A stretch of 64,000 nucleotides of DNA from assembly GCA_963675565.2 (NCBI GenBank), contig CAXXYD010000001.1, positions 1,240,001 through 1,304,000 on the forward strand, written 5' to 3'. Both the position numbers and the translations under genes were made by a program. A model generated the notes under the pieces. The model ran no database searches. It saw only the letters and a program-made list of their open reading frames with translations, and was not told the origin of the DNA. Positions 36,501 to 43,966 of the stretch are shown piece by piece. Source of the DNA: JARRKU01 sp963675565. GTDB lineage: Bacteria; Desulfobacterota; Desulfobacteria; Desulfobacterales; Desulfosarcinaceae. The stretch's first letter is position 1. Each line of letters opens with the position of its first letter.

Positions 36501-37890
36501 CACCGGACACAAGCTGCTGTGCATCCCGGCCCAGCGACGCCAACCCCTCTTTGAGCTGCTCGATAAAAATGCCGTACAACTCCTCATCATATTCATCTTC
36601 GACCAGGCCATCGTCCGCATCGGTTAACGCATCATCCGAAGCACCCGCCGGCGACGTGTACCCCTTGATACGAACCAGCAGATCATCGATGGCCGACTGC
36701 TCGGCCTGGTGCTCGTCCAACTCGCCGACCAGCTGACCGATCCGGTCGTTGCCGCTCATCAGCAGATCGATCATATCGTCGTCAACAGTCCGTTCCCCGC
36801 GCCGCAGCAGATCCAAAAGGCTCTCGAGCTTGTGGGACAGTTCGGCGATACGCTCCATGCCCAGATATTCGGATGACCCCTTGATGGTGTGGATGGACCG
36901 GAATATCTCGTTGAGCACATCGGCATCATCGGGCTGCTGCTCCAACTGCAGCAGGTTGCGTTCCGTTCCTTCAAGATGCTCGCCGGTCTCGGCGATGAAA
37001 TCATTGAGCAGCCCCCGGTCTTCAAACACCTGGGGTTCTTCGGACGGCGCAGCTTCACCTTCAACCGGAACCGGCCCGGCAGTGGCTGGTTCCGGCAAGG
37101 CCGCTGCAGCTTCCACAATACGCTGCAGATCCGTCACTTTGGGAAACATGGCCTGGATCTTCCTGAAATTGGCCACCATCGCCTCTTGCACAAACGACCC
37201 GACGTCCATCGTCTCGCCGCTTTTAACCTGCTCGAGACAGCGATCGACCACCCCGGTCCACTGGCCGTAAAGCCCTTTGAGCTCTTCGTATCCCATATAG
37301 TTGGCCGACGATCGCAATGTGGCCAGTTGCTCGCTGCTGCCCGCCAGCACGGTTTCGATATCTTCACCGGACACAAGCTGCTGTGCATCCCGGCCCAGCG
37401 ACGCCAACCCCTCTTTGAGCTGCTCGATAAAAATGCCGTACAACTCCTCATCATATTCATCTTCGACCAGGCCATCGTCCGCATCGGTTAACGCATCATC
37501 CGAAGCACCCGCCGGCGACGTGTACCCCTTGATACGAACCAGCAGATCATCGATGGCCGACTGCTCGGCCTGGTGCTCGTCCAACTCGCCGACCAGCTGA
37601 CCGATCCGGTCGTTGCCGCTCATCAGCAGATCGATCATATCGTCGTCAACAGTCCGTTCCCCGCGCCGCAGCAGATCCAAAAGGCTCTCGAGCTTGTGGG
37701 ACAGTTCGGCGATACGCTCCATGCCCAGATATTCGGATGACCCCTTGATGGTGTGGATGGACCGGAATATCTCGTTGAGCACATCGGCATCATCGGGCTG
37801 CTGCTTCAACTGCAGCAGGTTGCGCTCCGTACCTTCAAGATGCTCGCCGGTCTCGGTGATGAAATCTTGAAGCAGGGCGTTATCAGTCAT
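33547..37890 (-). CDS. cheA: Giant CheA histidine kinase with three Hpt domains
   Basis: A 1447-residue kinase; typical CheA is ~650-750. Three Hpt modules carry the phospho-acceptor His at about 46, 334 and 622 (SIHTIKGSSEYLG), each followed by a ~170-residue linker domain (YGIFIEQLKEGLASL ... RSSANYMGYEEL). A long acidic linker (~870-1030) precedes the dimerisation region (VDSAKIDSLMNQVGELVV), the ATPase domain (IRNAVDHGIED, ISDDGRGID, GRGVGMDVV) and the CheW-like P5 domain to the C-terminus. AGGAG precedes the ATG. It phosphorylates CheY and CheB-type receivers in this operon. The 5' third is an almost exact 864-bp tandem duplication. No C-terminal receiver domain. Confidence 0.95.
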   Translation of the reverse strand: MTDNALLQDFITETGEHLEGTERNLLQLKQQPDDADVLNEIFRSIHTIKGSSEYLGMERIAELSHKLESLLDLLRRGERTVDDDMIDLLMSGNDRIGQLVGELDEHQAEQSAIDDLLVRIKGYTSPAGASDDALTDADDGLVEDEYDEELYGIFIEQLKEGLASLGRDAQQLVSGEDIETVLAGSSEQLATLRSSANYMGYEELKGLYGQWTGVVDRCLEQVKSGETMDVGSFVQEAMVANFRKIQAMFPKVTDLQRIVEAAAALPEPATAGPVPVEGEAAPSEEPQVFEDRGLLNDFIAETGEHLEGTERNLLQLEQQPDDADVLNEIFRSIHTIKGSSEYLGMERIAELSHKLESLLDLLRRGERTVDDDMIDLLMSGNDRIGQLVGELDEHQAEQSAIDDLLVRIKGYTSPAGASDDALTDADDGLVEDEYDEELYGIFIEQLKEGLASLGRDAQQLVSGEDIETVLAGSSEQLATLRSSANYMGYEELKGLYGQWTGVVDRCLEQVKSGETMDVGSFVQEAMVANFRKIQAMFPKVTDLQRIVEAAAALPEPATAGPVPVEGEAAPSEEPQVFEDRGLLNDFIAETGEHLEGTERNLLQLEQQPDDADVLNEIFRSIHTIKGSSEYLGMERIAELSHKLESLLDLLRRGERTVDGDMIDLLMSGNDRITKLMEELDRYQVEQSPVDDLIQRLDQTLQAGAQSQETAGQDSDQRPYAVTQYGEEYDMELFAIFLSQLRQGLQSLTRETDRFASEDVDLPALDRCLQQLTQLRSSANYMEYDDLKQFYQQWAHEIQAVSEKIANGDSIDVQSFARDTMAANIEHVRNFFPDFETGPVSSEAEPQEVTDSVPDGIEETLADNDFMLEPTSEIVTLQDFEDDVESAVMEQDDSDPQEDALLNRLALAFDERLGLASDSLQASFPDDIENDLLSGAEQSMEDITDASPAEMEKDDKGVPEEWSGRSDIESVLFSGGQESEKPLQSQLSKTVSPQMPQPQPAPAPQREPDDRRNYHKLGRRQTDKFRDRMAKQSIRVDSAKIDSLMNQVGELVVNRSGFTQLFADMRELQLALKQSQKLNGPEMNLFKEITNRLNDATASLGRVTADLQENVMKVRMLPIAQLFSRYPRLVHDLVRNTPKKVNLEIYGEETELDKMVIEQIADPLVHIIRNAVDHGIEDVSERKQKGKPESGTLRLEAYHESNFVVIEISDDGRGIDASQIKTLALDKGFASSEEVEVMSDDEIMTLIMRPGFSTAREITHTSGRGVGMDVVKDNIEKLNGTIDISSRIGAGVRFKIRIPLTLAIIPALLVRVQDEIFTIPLAAVDETIRVQNEDIATIEGIEVCYLREDPVPLIRLDRTFSMASRATDRSEHFVVIVNTGSKQIGFIVDELMGRQEVVIKPLEDYLQEKSGFSGATILGDGSISLILDVFELVHLSFDKHAARLKAAV
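35876..37868. repeat. 864-bp tandem duplication inside cheA (two full copies plus a partial third)
   Basis: Copy 1 (35876-36739) and copy 2 (36740-37603) match base for base apart from a couple of substitutions (for example CGCCGTCGAC at 35914 against CGTCGTCAAC at 36778). A partial third copy runs from 37604 to about 37868 with scattered substitutions at its outer end. The unit is in frame (288 codons) and encodes one Hpt plus its linker domain. Confidence 0.95.
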
Positions 37891-37975
37891 GGTGTTCTCC
37901 TTTTCATAAACTCACAGGGTATGGCGGGACGCCATCCGAACAAATCGCCGCCGGCTCAACGTCACATGCCGCTGT

Positions 37976-38335
37976 CTATGATGCGTCGTCATCGATAAGA
38001 TCGATAATGGCCTTGGCATTGTGTTTATTCACATAACCCTTGGCGCCAATCTGCCTGGCGCCTTCACTGTACTTATCTTCATCGAGATTTGACAAAAAGA
38101 TAATCTTGGCCGCTGAATCATAGCCGAGTATCTCCCTGGCTGCCGAAAAACCGTCCATTTCGCGCATGGTGATATCCATGGTGACAATATCGGGATTTAG
38201 CGTCTTGTACATTTCCACGGCGTCTTTGCCATTTTTTGCTTCCCCCACCACTTGATGATTTCCGGCTTCCAGCGTTTTCTTAATCATCTTGCGCATGATA
38301 GAGGAATCATCGACAATCAGAATTTTCTTTGCCAT
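37976..38335 (-). CDS. cheY: CheY-type single-domain response regulator
   Basis: A 119-residue receiver: LIVDDSSIMRKM with the acidic pair, phospho-acceptor Asp in IVTMDITMREMDG, and the conserved Lys in GAKGYVNKH. No output domain, so it acts by binding a target such as a motor switch or pilus motor after phosphorylation by CheA. It lies between cheA (85 bases) and cheW (34 bases). Confidence 0.95.
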   Translation of the reverse strand: MAKKILIVDDSSIMRKMIKKTLEAGNHQVVGEAKNGKDAVEMYKTLNPDIVTMDITMREMDGFSAAREILGYDSAAKIIFLSNLDEDKYSEGARQIGAKGYVNKHNAKAIIDLIDDDAS

Positions 38336-38369
38336 TGAAATTTCGCCTGTCCTGCAGTGTTAATGCGCC

Positions 38370-38903
38370 CTAAACACGCGCAGCCGTCGTTTTCTGTTTT
38401 CTTGCCGCGCTCAATCTCTTGAACTCGTCGACCAGGAGAATCCGGTTGAAATCAAGGATCGCCAAAAGCTGTTGATCCTGTTTGCAAACACCTCGAATAT
38501 AATCGCTGTTCAGGCCCGATATCACAAGTTCCGGCGGCGGCTTAATCATGCCGGTGGGCACTTTGATGACACGGGTAACCCGGTCGACGACAAAACCGGT
38601 GACACGGCCGCCGATATCCAGGATAAGAATCCACGTGCGGGCCTCTTTTTGCCCTTTGGCGTCCGGCAACTTCAACCGCTTGCGTAAATCGATAATGGGA
38701 ATAATGTTGCCGCGCAGGTTGATCACGCCTTCGATGAATTCCGGTGCATCCGGAATGGGCGTTATTGCCGCATCTTTGATAATTTCGCGCACCATCAAAA
38801 TATCGACACCGAAAAATTCTTCAGCGACCACAAATCCAACCATCTGCAAAACATCTTCGGTCTCGTCAGTCTGGATTCCGATTGTGGGCAATGACGATTC
38901 CAT
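38370..38903 (-). CDS. cheW: CheW coupling protein
   Basis: A 177-residue single CheW domain: VGFVVAEEFFGVDILMVREI, FIEGVINLRGNIIPIIDLRKRL, and ISGLNSDYIRGVCKQDQQLLAILD. It couples CheA to receptors. A short basic tail (RLSAARKQKTTAARV) follows. No receptor gene is in this window, so receptors must be encoded elsewhere, or the HAMP protein substitutes. Confidence 0.95.
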   Translation of the reverse strand: MESSLPTIGIQTDETEDVLQMVGFVVAEEFFGVDILMVREIIKDAAITPIPDAPEFIEGVINLRGNIIPIIDLRKRLKLPDAKGQKEARTWILILDIGGRVTGFVVDRVTRVIKVPTGMIKPPPELVISGLNSDYIRGVCKQDQQLLAILDFNRILLVDEFKRLSAARKQKTTAARV

Positions 38904-38915
38904 ACCATTTCTCCT

Positions 38916-40153
38916 TTACTGAGTAAGGGAACTTAAGAATGAATTTATCGCACCGGCCATCTGCTTGTCACTGACCAGATGGTCGACATCGTAAAGGTCT
39001 GCCACAAGCATGGGCGTTTCCTTGAACAGGCAGCTTTTGGGGTCCTGCACGAATGCTGTTCCGCCGGCGGCGATAATTTCACCAAAACCCTTTATTCCAT
39101 CCCTGCCGGTACCGGTTAAAATGATGCCGGTGGCCTGCTGTTTCATTTGCCCGGCCGCTGTGGTCATCAAGCGGTCGATGGCTTCCTCCGGACGCATATC
39201 CGGATTGCCTGGATGTGCAATGATACAAGGTCTTCCATTGCATGCGCCGATGGTGATATGCTCCGAATCGGCCGCCAGGTAACATTTGCCGCTTTCCAGG
39301 ATGGTCCCGTCAGCCGCTCTTTCAATGAAAGCGCGCTGCAATTGTCCAAGTAGCGCGCAAAGGCGTCGATGTGCTGCGGCGCCTGACGCATAACGGCAAC
39401 GTATGCGGCCGGATAATCCGCTTTCAGTCTCGGAATGACGTTGAGCAATGCGCCATAGCCGCCTTCACCGACCCCGATGGTCAGCACGGCGGTGCATTCC
39501 GGTCGTTCTCCGGGGATCTGTTTTTTATCCCTGGGAGGTCTTCGCAGATACCGCACAGATTCAATTTGAACGGCGGATACCAATTCTATTTTACGCAGAA
39601 TCGCTTCCTGTTGGCTGCCCAGATCGCCGCCCTTGACCTTTTTGGGCTTTGCCAGAAAGTCAATGGCGCCGTATTTCAATGAATCGAAAGTCTCCGACGC
39701 ACCCTCCTGGGTCAAAGCGCTGATCATAACGGTGGGTGTCGGGTTGCTGATCATTATATGCTTGAGTGTCGTCAGCCCGTCCATGACAGGCATGTTAATG
39801 TCCAGCGTGATAACATCCGGATGGGTTGTTTTTAATAATTCAAGCGCTTCTTTCCCGTTCTGCGCTTCACCAACGATTTTCTTATCGCCTTTGGATTCGA
39901 TGATTTCGCATAGTACGCGCCGAATTATTTTGGAGTCGTCCACCACCAGGACATTTAGCGGTTTGACCTCCTGATGCAGGTTGTCCAGGTCACGCTGCAT
40001 GGACGCCTGAATCGTCTTTCCCTGGGACTTGTCTATCAGGGAAACCACCAGGTTCTCATTGCACACATGGCAGGTAAATTGGCAGATATTATTTGCAAAC
40101 CGGCTTTCATCGATATCATGCCGGGTTCCGCACTCTTCGCAAAACAATATCAT
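38916..40153 (-). pseudogene. CheB-like protein 3: zinc ribbon, receiver and CheB domain, split by a frameshift
   Basis: The first frame (40153 down to 39167) encodes a zinc ribbon with C5, C8, C28, C31, a receiver domain (LNVLVVDDSKIIRR, ITLDINMPVMDG) and the start of a CheB domain up to ALSLKER. The rest (AADGTILESGKCYLAADS to SFLSSLTQ, ending at 38916) is in another frame. Restoring one base near 39315-39320 yields KEAADG, exactly the CheB consensus at this point. No slippery heptamer is visible. The triad is also eroded: Ser to Gly (IGVGEGGY), His to Gln (VMRQAPQ), Asp kept (TGTGRDGIKG). Either a recent inactivation, a sequencing error or, less likely, two separate products. First gene of the che operon. 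Confidence 0.85.
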
Positions 40154-40768
40154 GCCGCCACACCTTTCAACATTCGTCGGTCATGCCGGAGCCATGCCTT
40201 GCAGAACGCATGGCCATTTCCCCCAATACCCCGAACAACCCATATCAGAGTGACTATCGGCCGATTGCACAATTTCTTTAGTCGCGAATCAGCCCCCACC
40301 GGCACAGGGTCAAAATGCAATCGTCCACGGCAAAAAGCAGGGTGCCGGCAGATATCATGCCCCATGCATTTTCGGTGGTATAGGTAGGCCCTGAGGGGTG
40401 ATCTCCCCCGGCCCATAGAGGTGGCAGGCCGCTTGAGGTTTGATCCTGTGACGACTTGTGGCGAAATGTTCCGATGACGGCTGCTCATAATATTTCCAAG
40501 GCAGTCCAAATGACCATCTTCAACTCGGACCAGAATTGCCGCACCCGCTCTGATCAGCATCGCCCCCGAGGAAAGCAATCACGCCCAATACCCACTCCGC
40601 AAAATAGCCATTAAGCAAATGCCAAAACCAATCATCCAGGTTCTCACTGGCCGGCGGTATGCCGTGGATAACCTGCAAAATAGCAGGTGGAGTCAAATTT
40701 GTCTAAAAAATCTAATACTATATAACCGCAAGGCGTGGTCTAAAGTCAAGGCAAAAAAAAGAGGTGAA
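40154..40768. other. 615-base gap between the che operon and the cNMP/DUF4388 gene
   Basis: The interval must contain the che operon promoter, if the cheB3 gene is its first gene. I see no convincing -35/-10 pair, no sigma-54 element and no RNA gene. GC-rich partial inverted repeats occur near 40388-40430 (GGCCCTGAGGGG and CCCCCGGCCC), of uncertain meaning. Open frames here have unlikely residue composition. Confidence 0.5.
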
Positions 40769-41854
40769 TTACTCGTTATCTTCATCCATCTGGCGCAATC
40801 CTTCCATGAGCAGTTCCATGAACATCCCGAGTTCGGGGAGCACCATCTCTTGCTGGGGCAACCCGGGCACAAAATGAAATCGCCCGGATTTCTCACCCAG
40901 AATGGAAAAAAAGGCTGACTTTCCTTTTTTCCCGCCATATTCCGCTTGAATAATGCCACCATCCCTAAAAAACAGGGCCGCAGGGCCGTTGGAAAGGTTC
41001 AACCGCAACGTGCCGGTCTTCTGGTTGTAATTCAATGTTTGAAGCAGCTCAACGGGCGACATTTGGGCCAGGGTGCCCGTCATGCCGGAAGAAAACTCCT
41101 TAGATATCATTACATTGGACTTGGCCAGGCGTCTGCTGAGCAACCGTGCGAAATACATTTGAAGCGAGGGAAAGCGATTGAGCACCTTTAGAAAATCCTG
41201 CCCGCGAATGTACAGAACCGTCGTGGGCTCGATCACCTTGATGGTTGCCCCCACAGGGTCACCGCTGATAAGGCTCATTTCCCCGAATACCTCGCCATTG
41301 CGCAGTTTGGTAATACTGATGCCCTCCTGGTCCACCACATCGATAAGCCCCGAAAGAATGATGAAGAGATTTTTCCCGGGATCTCCTTTTCGAATGATGC
41401 AGTCGTTGGGTACATATTTTCGCAGTCGCAGAAGTGAAACGAAGTCTTTTAAATTGTCTTCATTGAGTGTTCTGAAAATCGAAAAATTGCCCAGCAGGCT
41501 GGCGATAGTATTGACATCCGTACTGTATTGACGAATATCTTCCGCCAAAGCAATGGAAGCCCCCTTTTTGTGCTCGAGTTTAATCGCACCCTTGCATTGT
41601 CCACAGGATATCACCCGTTCGGGTATGCGATCAACCCGCTCGTATTCCAATAGAATTTTCGTCAAATCGGAAACGAGGGTTCGGCACTCGCGGCGCTGAA
41701 AAGGCAGATCGATAATGACAGTGGAAATAAATTTACTGCCTTTGTTGTGTTCCAGCAGCAATGCATTCCCCGAAATTTTGAATTCATCGCCCATCTTGTA
41801 ATAGGGGCAATTCTGGACAGATACGACTTTAAAGACAGCTTCTGAAAAACTCAT
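40769..41854 (-). CDS. Cyclic-nucleotide-binding domain plus DUF4388 (PATAN) protein
   Basis: The ATG at 41854 is preferred; the open frame to 42097 adds ~80 residues that look non-coding. The 361-residue product has a Cys-containing N-terminal module (about 15-115; VSVQNCPYYKMGDEFKISGN, RVISCGQCKGAI), a cNMP-binding domain (SIFRTLNEDNLKDFVSLLRL, IIRKGDPGKNLFIILSGLID, FGEMSLISGDPVGATIKVIE) and a C-terminal DUF4388 domain (GTLAQMSPVELLQTLNYNQK, GGIIQAEYG). The DUF4388 domain is shared with CheB-like protein 2, linking it to the che system. No DNA-binding domain is present, so it is not a CRP regulator. Confidence 0.82.
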   Translation of the reverse strand: MSFSEAVFKVVSVQNCPYYKMGDEFKISGNALLLEHNKGSKFISTVIIDLPFQRRECRTLVSDLTKILLEYERVDRIPERVISCGQCKGAIKLEHKKGASIALAEDIRQYSTDVNTIASLLGNFSIFRTLNEDNLKDFVSLLRLRKYVPNDCIIRKGDPGKNLFIILSGLIDVVDQEGISITKLRNGEVFGEMSLISGDPVGATIKVIEPTTVLYIRGQDFLKVLNRFPSLQMYFARLLSRRLAKSNVMISKEFSSGMTGTLAQMSPVELLQTLNYNQKTGTLRLNLSNGPAALFFRDGGIIQAEYGGKKGKSAFFSILGEKSGRFHFVPGLPQQEMVLPELGMFMELLMEGLRQMDEDNE

Positions 41855-42476
41855 CTTGGCTACCGGTGCCCGTCCTCCCTGGTTATCGTTAAACTGCAAT
41901 TTTTGACTATACCAACATCCATCGGTTGATGCAATGAAACAGTAATATTTGCAGCAGGCTGGCTGAAAACCAGCGAACCCATGTCCGACGGCGGTGAATT
42001 CGTTTATTGAGTGCCCGCCCAGAAATGGCAGATGGTAAGTCAGGCCCGGGCCACAAGATGCCATTTCCGGGCGGGCATTATTTAGCGAATACATCAAACC
42101 AGGGAACGATCTTATAATGCATAACGTGGAGAATCTATGGTTAATCCGGGGTTAAAACGATGTATCGGCAGAAAAAAGGTAAGAATTGCCTGCGGGATGG
42201 GCCAACAGTTTTTTAAAGCGCACCCATGCTTCACACCCATCCAAGCTTCTTGCAACTGGAGGTCACATCCCGCGGGTCAAATTAACCAGTCCCTCATCAG
42301 AACTGTTTTTGCCGGAACTATCTTGTCAAAGCCAATGGTGCAGCAAATCTAATGCATTCGTCTCAGCATCAAATATGCCAGGACGGAAAAACACGCTCAA
42401 AATTTATTTTTTGCTATTATATTGAATGTCTATATAGAAAATACAAGTCGAGGGAAGTCATTCGAGAGTTCGCAAA
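41855..42476. other. Gap upstream of the cNMP/DUF4388 gene
   Basis: About 620 bases between the cNMP/DUF4388 gene and the repeat cluster. AT-rich near 42400-42475, which would suit a promoter for the leftward gene, but I cannot fix one. Open frames in this interval have no recognisable content. No RNA gene seen. Confidence 0.45.
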
Positions 42477-42582
42477 CCGCGCCAGATTGACGTCATACAA
42501 CCCACAAATCTGAATAAATATATGATATAAGGTAGTTGCAATGCACGCCAGATTGACGTAGTTGTGCGTCAATCTGGCGCGG
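42477..42582. repeat. Three copies of a GCCAGATTGACG motif, one pair forming a hairpin at the regulator stop codon
   Basis: CCGCGCCAGATTGACG at 42477-42492 recurs exactly, inverted, at 42567-42582. A third copy, GCCAGATTGACG at 42547-42558, pairs with the inverted one (42567-42578) in a 12-bp stem with an eight-base loop. The stop codon of the sigma-54 regulator (42569-42571) lies inside the hairpin. Candidate terminator for the leftward operon; the extra upstream copy allows an alternative, longer pairing. Confidence 0.75.
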
Positions 42583-43966
42583 AATCCGGGGAAGATGAAA
42601 AACTTTTCAGCTTTCTTTGCAGGGTTCGCAAACCAATACCCAGCATTTTAGCCGCTTTCGTGCGATTGCCCTTGGTGACTTGAAGGGCTCTTTGAATATG
42701 CTGCCGCTCAACTTGCGCCAGGGATTGAAACGCTTTGCTTTGATTCGGGAAATGAATCGACGGGTTGATCTTCAAATTTTGTGCGGACCCAATGCTCAAG
42801 GTTTTCCCGTTTTCCGCCAGTACTGCGGAAGCGATGATATTTTCAAGCTCACGGACATTTCCCGGATAATGATACTGCTGCAACGCCCTGCAAAGCGATG
42901 GCTCGATGCTTTCAATGGGCTTTTTATTTTTCTTTGCATGAGTGTGCAGAAAATAGCGGGCCAAAGGCAATATATCCTTTAAGCGCCGGCGCAAGGGGGG
43001 GATATGGATATGAAATTCATTTAAGCGATAGTAGAGATCCCCTCTAAAAGCCCCTGATTTGACGGACTGATCCAGATTGCGGTTGGACGCTGAAAGCAAT
43101 CGCAAATCGACCCTGGTGAGATCTGTGCTGCCGAGCCGGTAAAACTCCTTCTCTTCAATAACCTGCAACAGCTTTCCCTGTATACTGGGATCCAGCTCCG
43201 AAATTTCATCCAGAAACAGCGTTCCTCCCCGGGCCGCTTCGAAAAACCCTCTTTTGTCGGAAACGGCACCCGTATAGGCGCCCCGCAGATGGCCGAAAAA
43301 ACCATCTTCAAACAGTGTCCGGGAAAAAGCCGGCATGTTCACCGGAACGAAAGGGCCCCCGGATCGCAAACTAATCGAATGCATGGCTCGTGCTAGCAGC
43401 CCTTTGCCCACGCCTGTCTCTCCGGTGATCATCACATTATAATCGGTTTGCGCGCATGCTTCCGCCTGATGAAACACCAGGGCCATGCTTTCATCTTCAG
43501 CCACGATTTTGCTGAACGCATCGGGATTCTTTAGATCGGCAAAAGACTGTGGTTTTTCAAAAAGCGCCATCCCCCGTTTCAACTGGTAGCGTTCCAGGGC
43601 GTTGCGCACGGCAAGGATGGTGCGTTTCACCTGCAGTGGCTTGACCAGGTAATCATATGCGCCCAATTGAATGGCCTTGACGGCAGTGGCGACATCATCC
43701 ACAGCGGTTAAAATGACACACTGGGTTTCCGGAGATACTTTTTTTATCTGTTTCAATACCTCCATTCCGTCCAGATGGGGCATGATCAGGTCCAGCAGGA
43801 CCAATTGAAAGTGCTGCCGGCTGACGACATCCAGAACCTGCCGGCTGTCCGGTATTATCAAGGGGTCGGGCAGCCCGGCACTCAACAAGGCCGTACGCAT
43901 GCTGAACAGCAACCCCTCGTCGTCATCGACAATCAGAATCGGCGTACTATTGGACTGTTTTTTCAT
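42569..43966 (-). CDS. Sigma-54-dependent response regulator (NtrC family)
   Basis: Start at the ATG at 43966 (KKQSNSTPILIVDDDEG), overlapping the kinase stop by 20 bases; the frame to 44008 lies in the kinase gene. The 465-residue protein has a receiver (D in LVLLDLIMPHLDG), an AAA+ domain with GETGVGKG (Walker A), GAYTGA (variant of the sigma-54 contact loop GAFTGA, Tyr for Phe) and GGTLFLDEISEL (Walker B), and a C-terminal Fis-type helix-turn-helix (GNRTKAAKMLGIGLRTLQRK). It activates RpoN promoters after phosphorylation, most likely by the adjacent hybrid kinase. Target genes are not evident here. Confidence 0.93.
   Translation of the reverse strand: MKKQSNSTPILIVDDDEGLLFSMRTALLSAGLPDPLIIPDSRQVLDVVSRQHFQLVLLDLIMPHLDGMEVLKQIKKVSPETQCVILTAVDDVATAVKAIQLGAYDYLVKPLQVKRTILAVRNALERYQLKRGMALFEKPQSFADLKNPDAFSKIVAEDESMALVFHQAEACAQTDYNVMITGETGVGKGLLARAMHSISLRSGGPFVPVNMPAFSRTLFEDGFFGHLRGAYTGAVSDKRGFFEAARGGTLFLDEISELDPSIQGKLLQVIEEKEFYRLGSTDLTRVDLRLLSASNRNLDQSVKSGAFRGDLYYRLNEFHIHIPPLRRRLKDILPLARYFLHTHAKKNKKPIESIEPSLCRALQQYHYPGNVRELENIIASAVLAENGKTLSIGSAQNLKINPSIHFPNQSKAFQSLAQVERQHIQRALQVTKGNRTKAAKMLGIGLRTLQRKLKSFSSSPDSAPD

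Noticed and set aside
36025..37491. Two identical 200-codon + strand frames
   Set aside because: They are antisense shadows of the duplicated cheA segment, useful only as proof of the repeat.
40380..40450. Possible structured RNA or riboswitch upstream of the che operon
   Set aside because: GC-rich pairing exists but no known riboswitch consensus can be matched and no terminator follows.
40150..40578. 142-codon - strand frame ending in an ATGA overlap with the zinc-ribbon CheB gene
   Set aside because: The overlap is attractive, but the sequence is rich in Arg, His and Cys, shows no secondary-structure pattern and has no good ribosome binding site.
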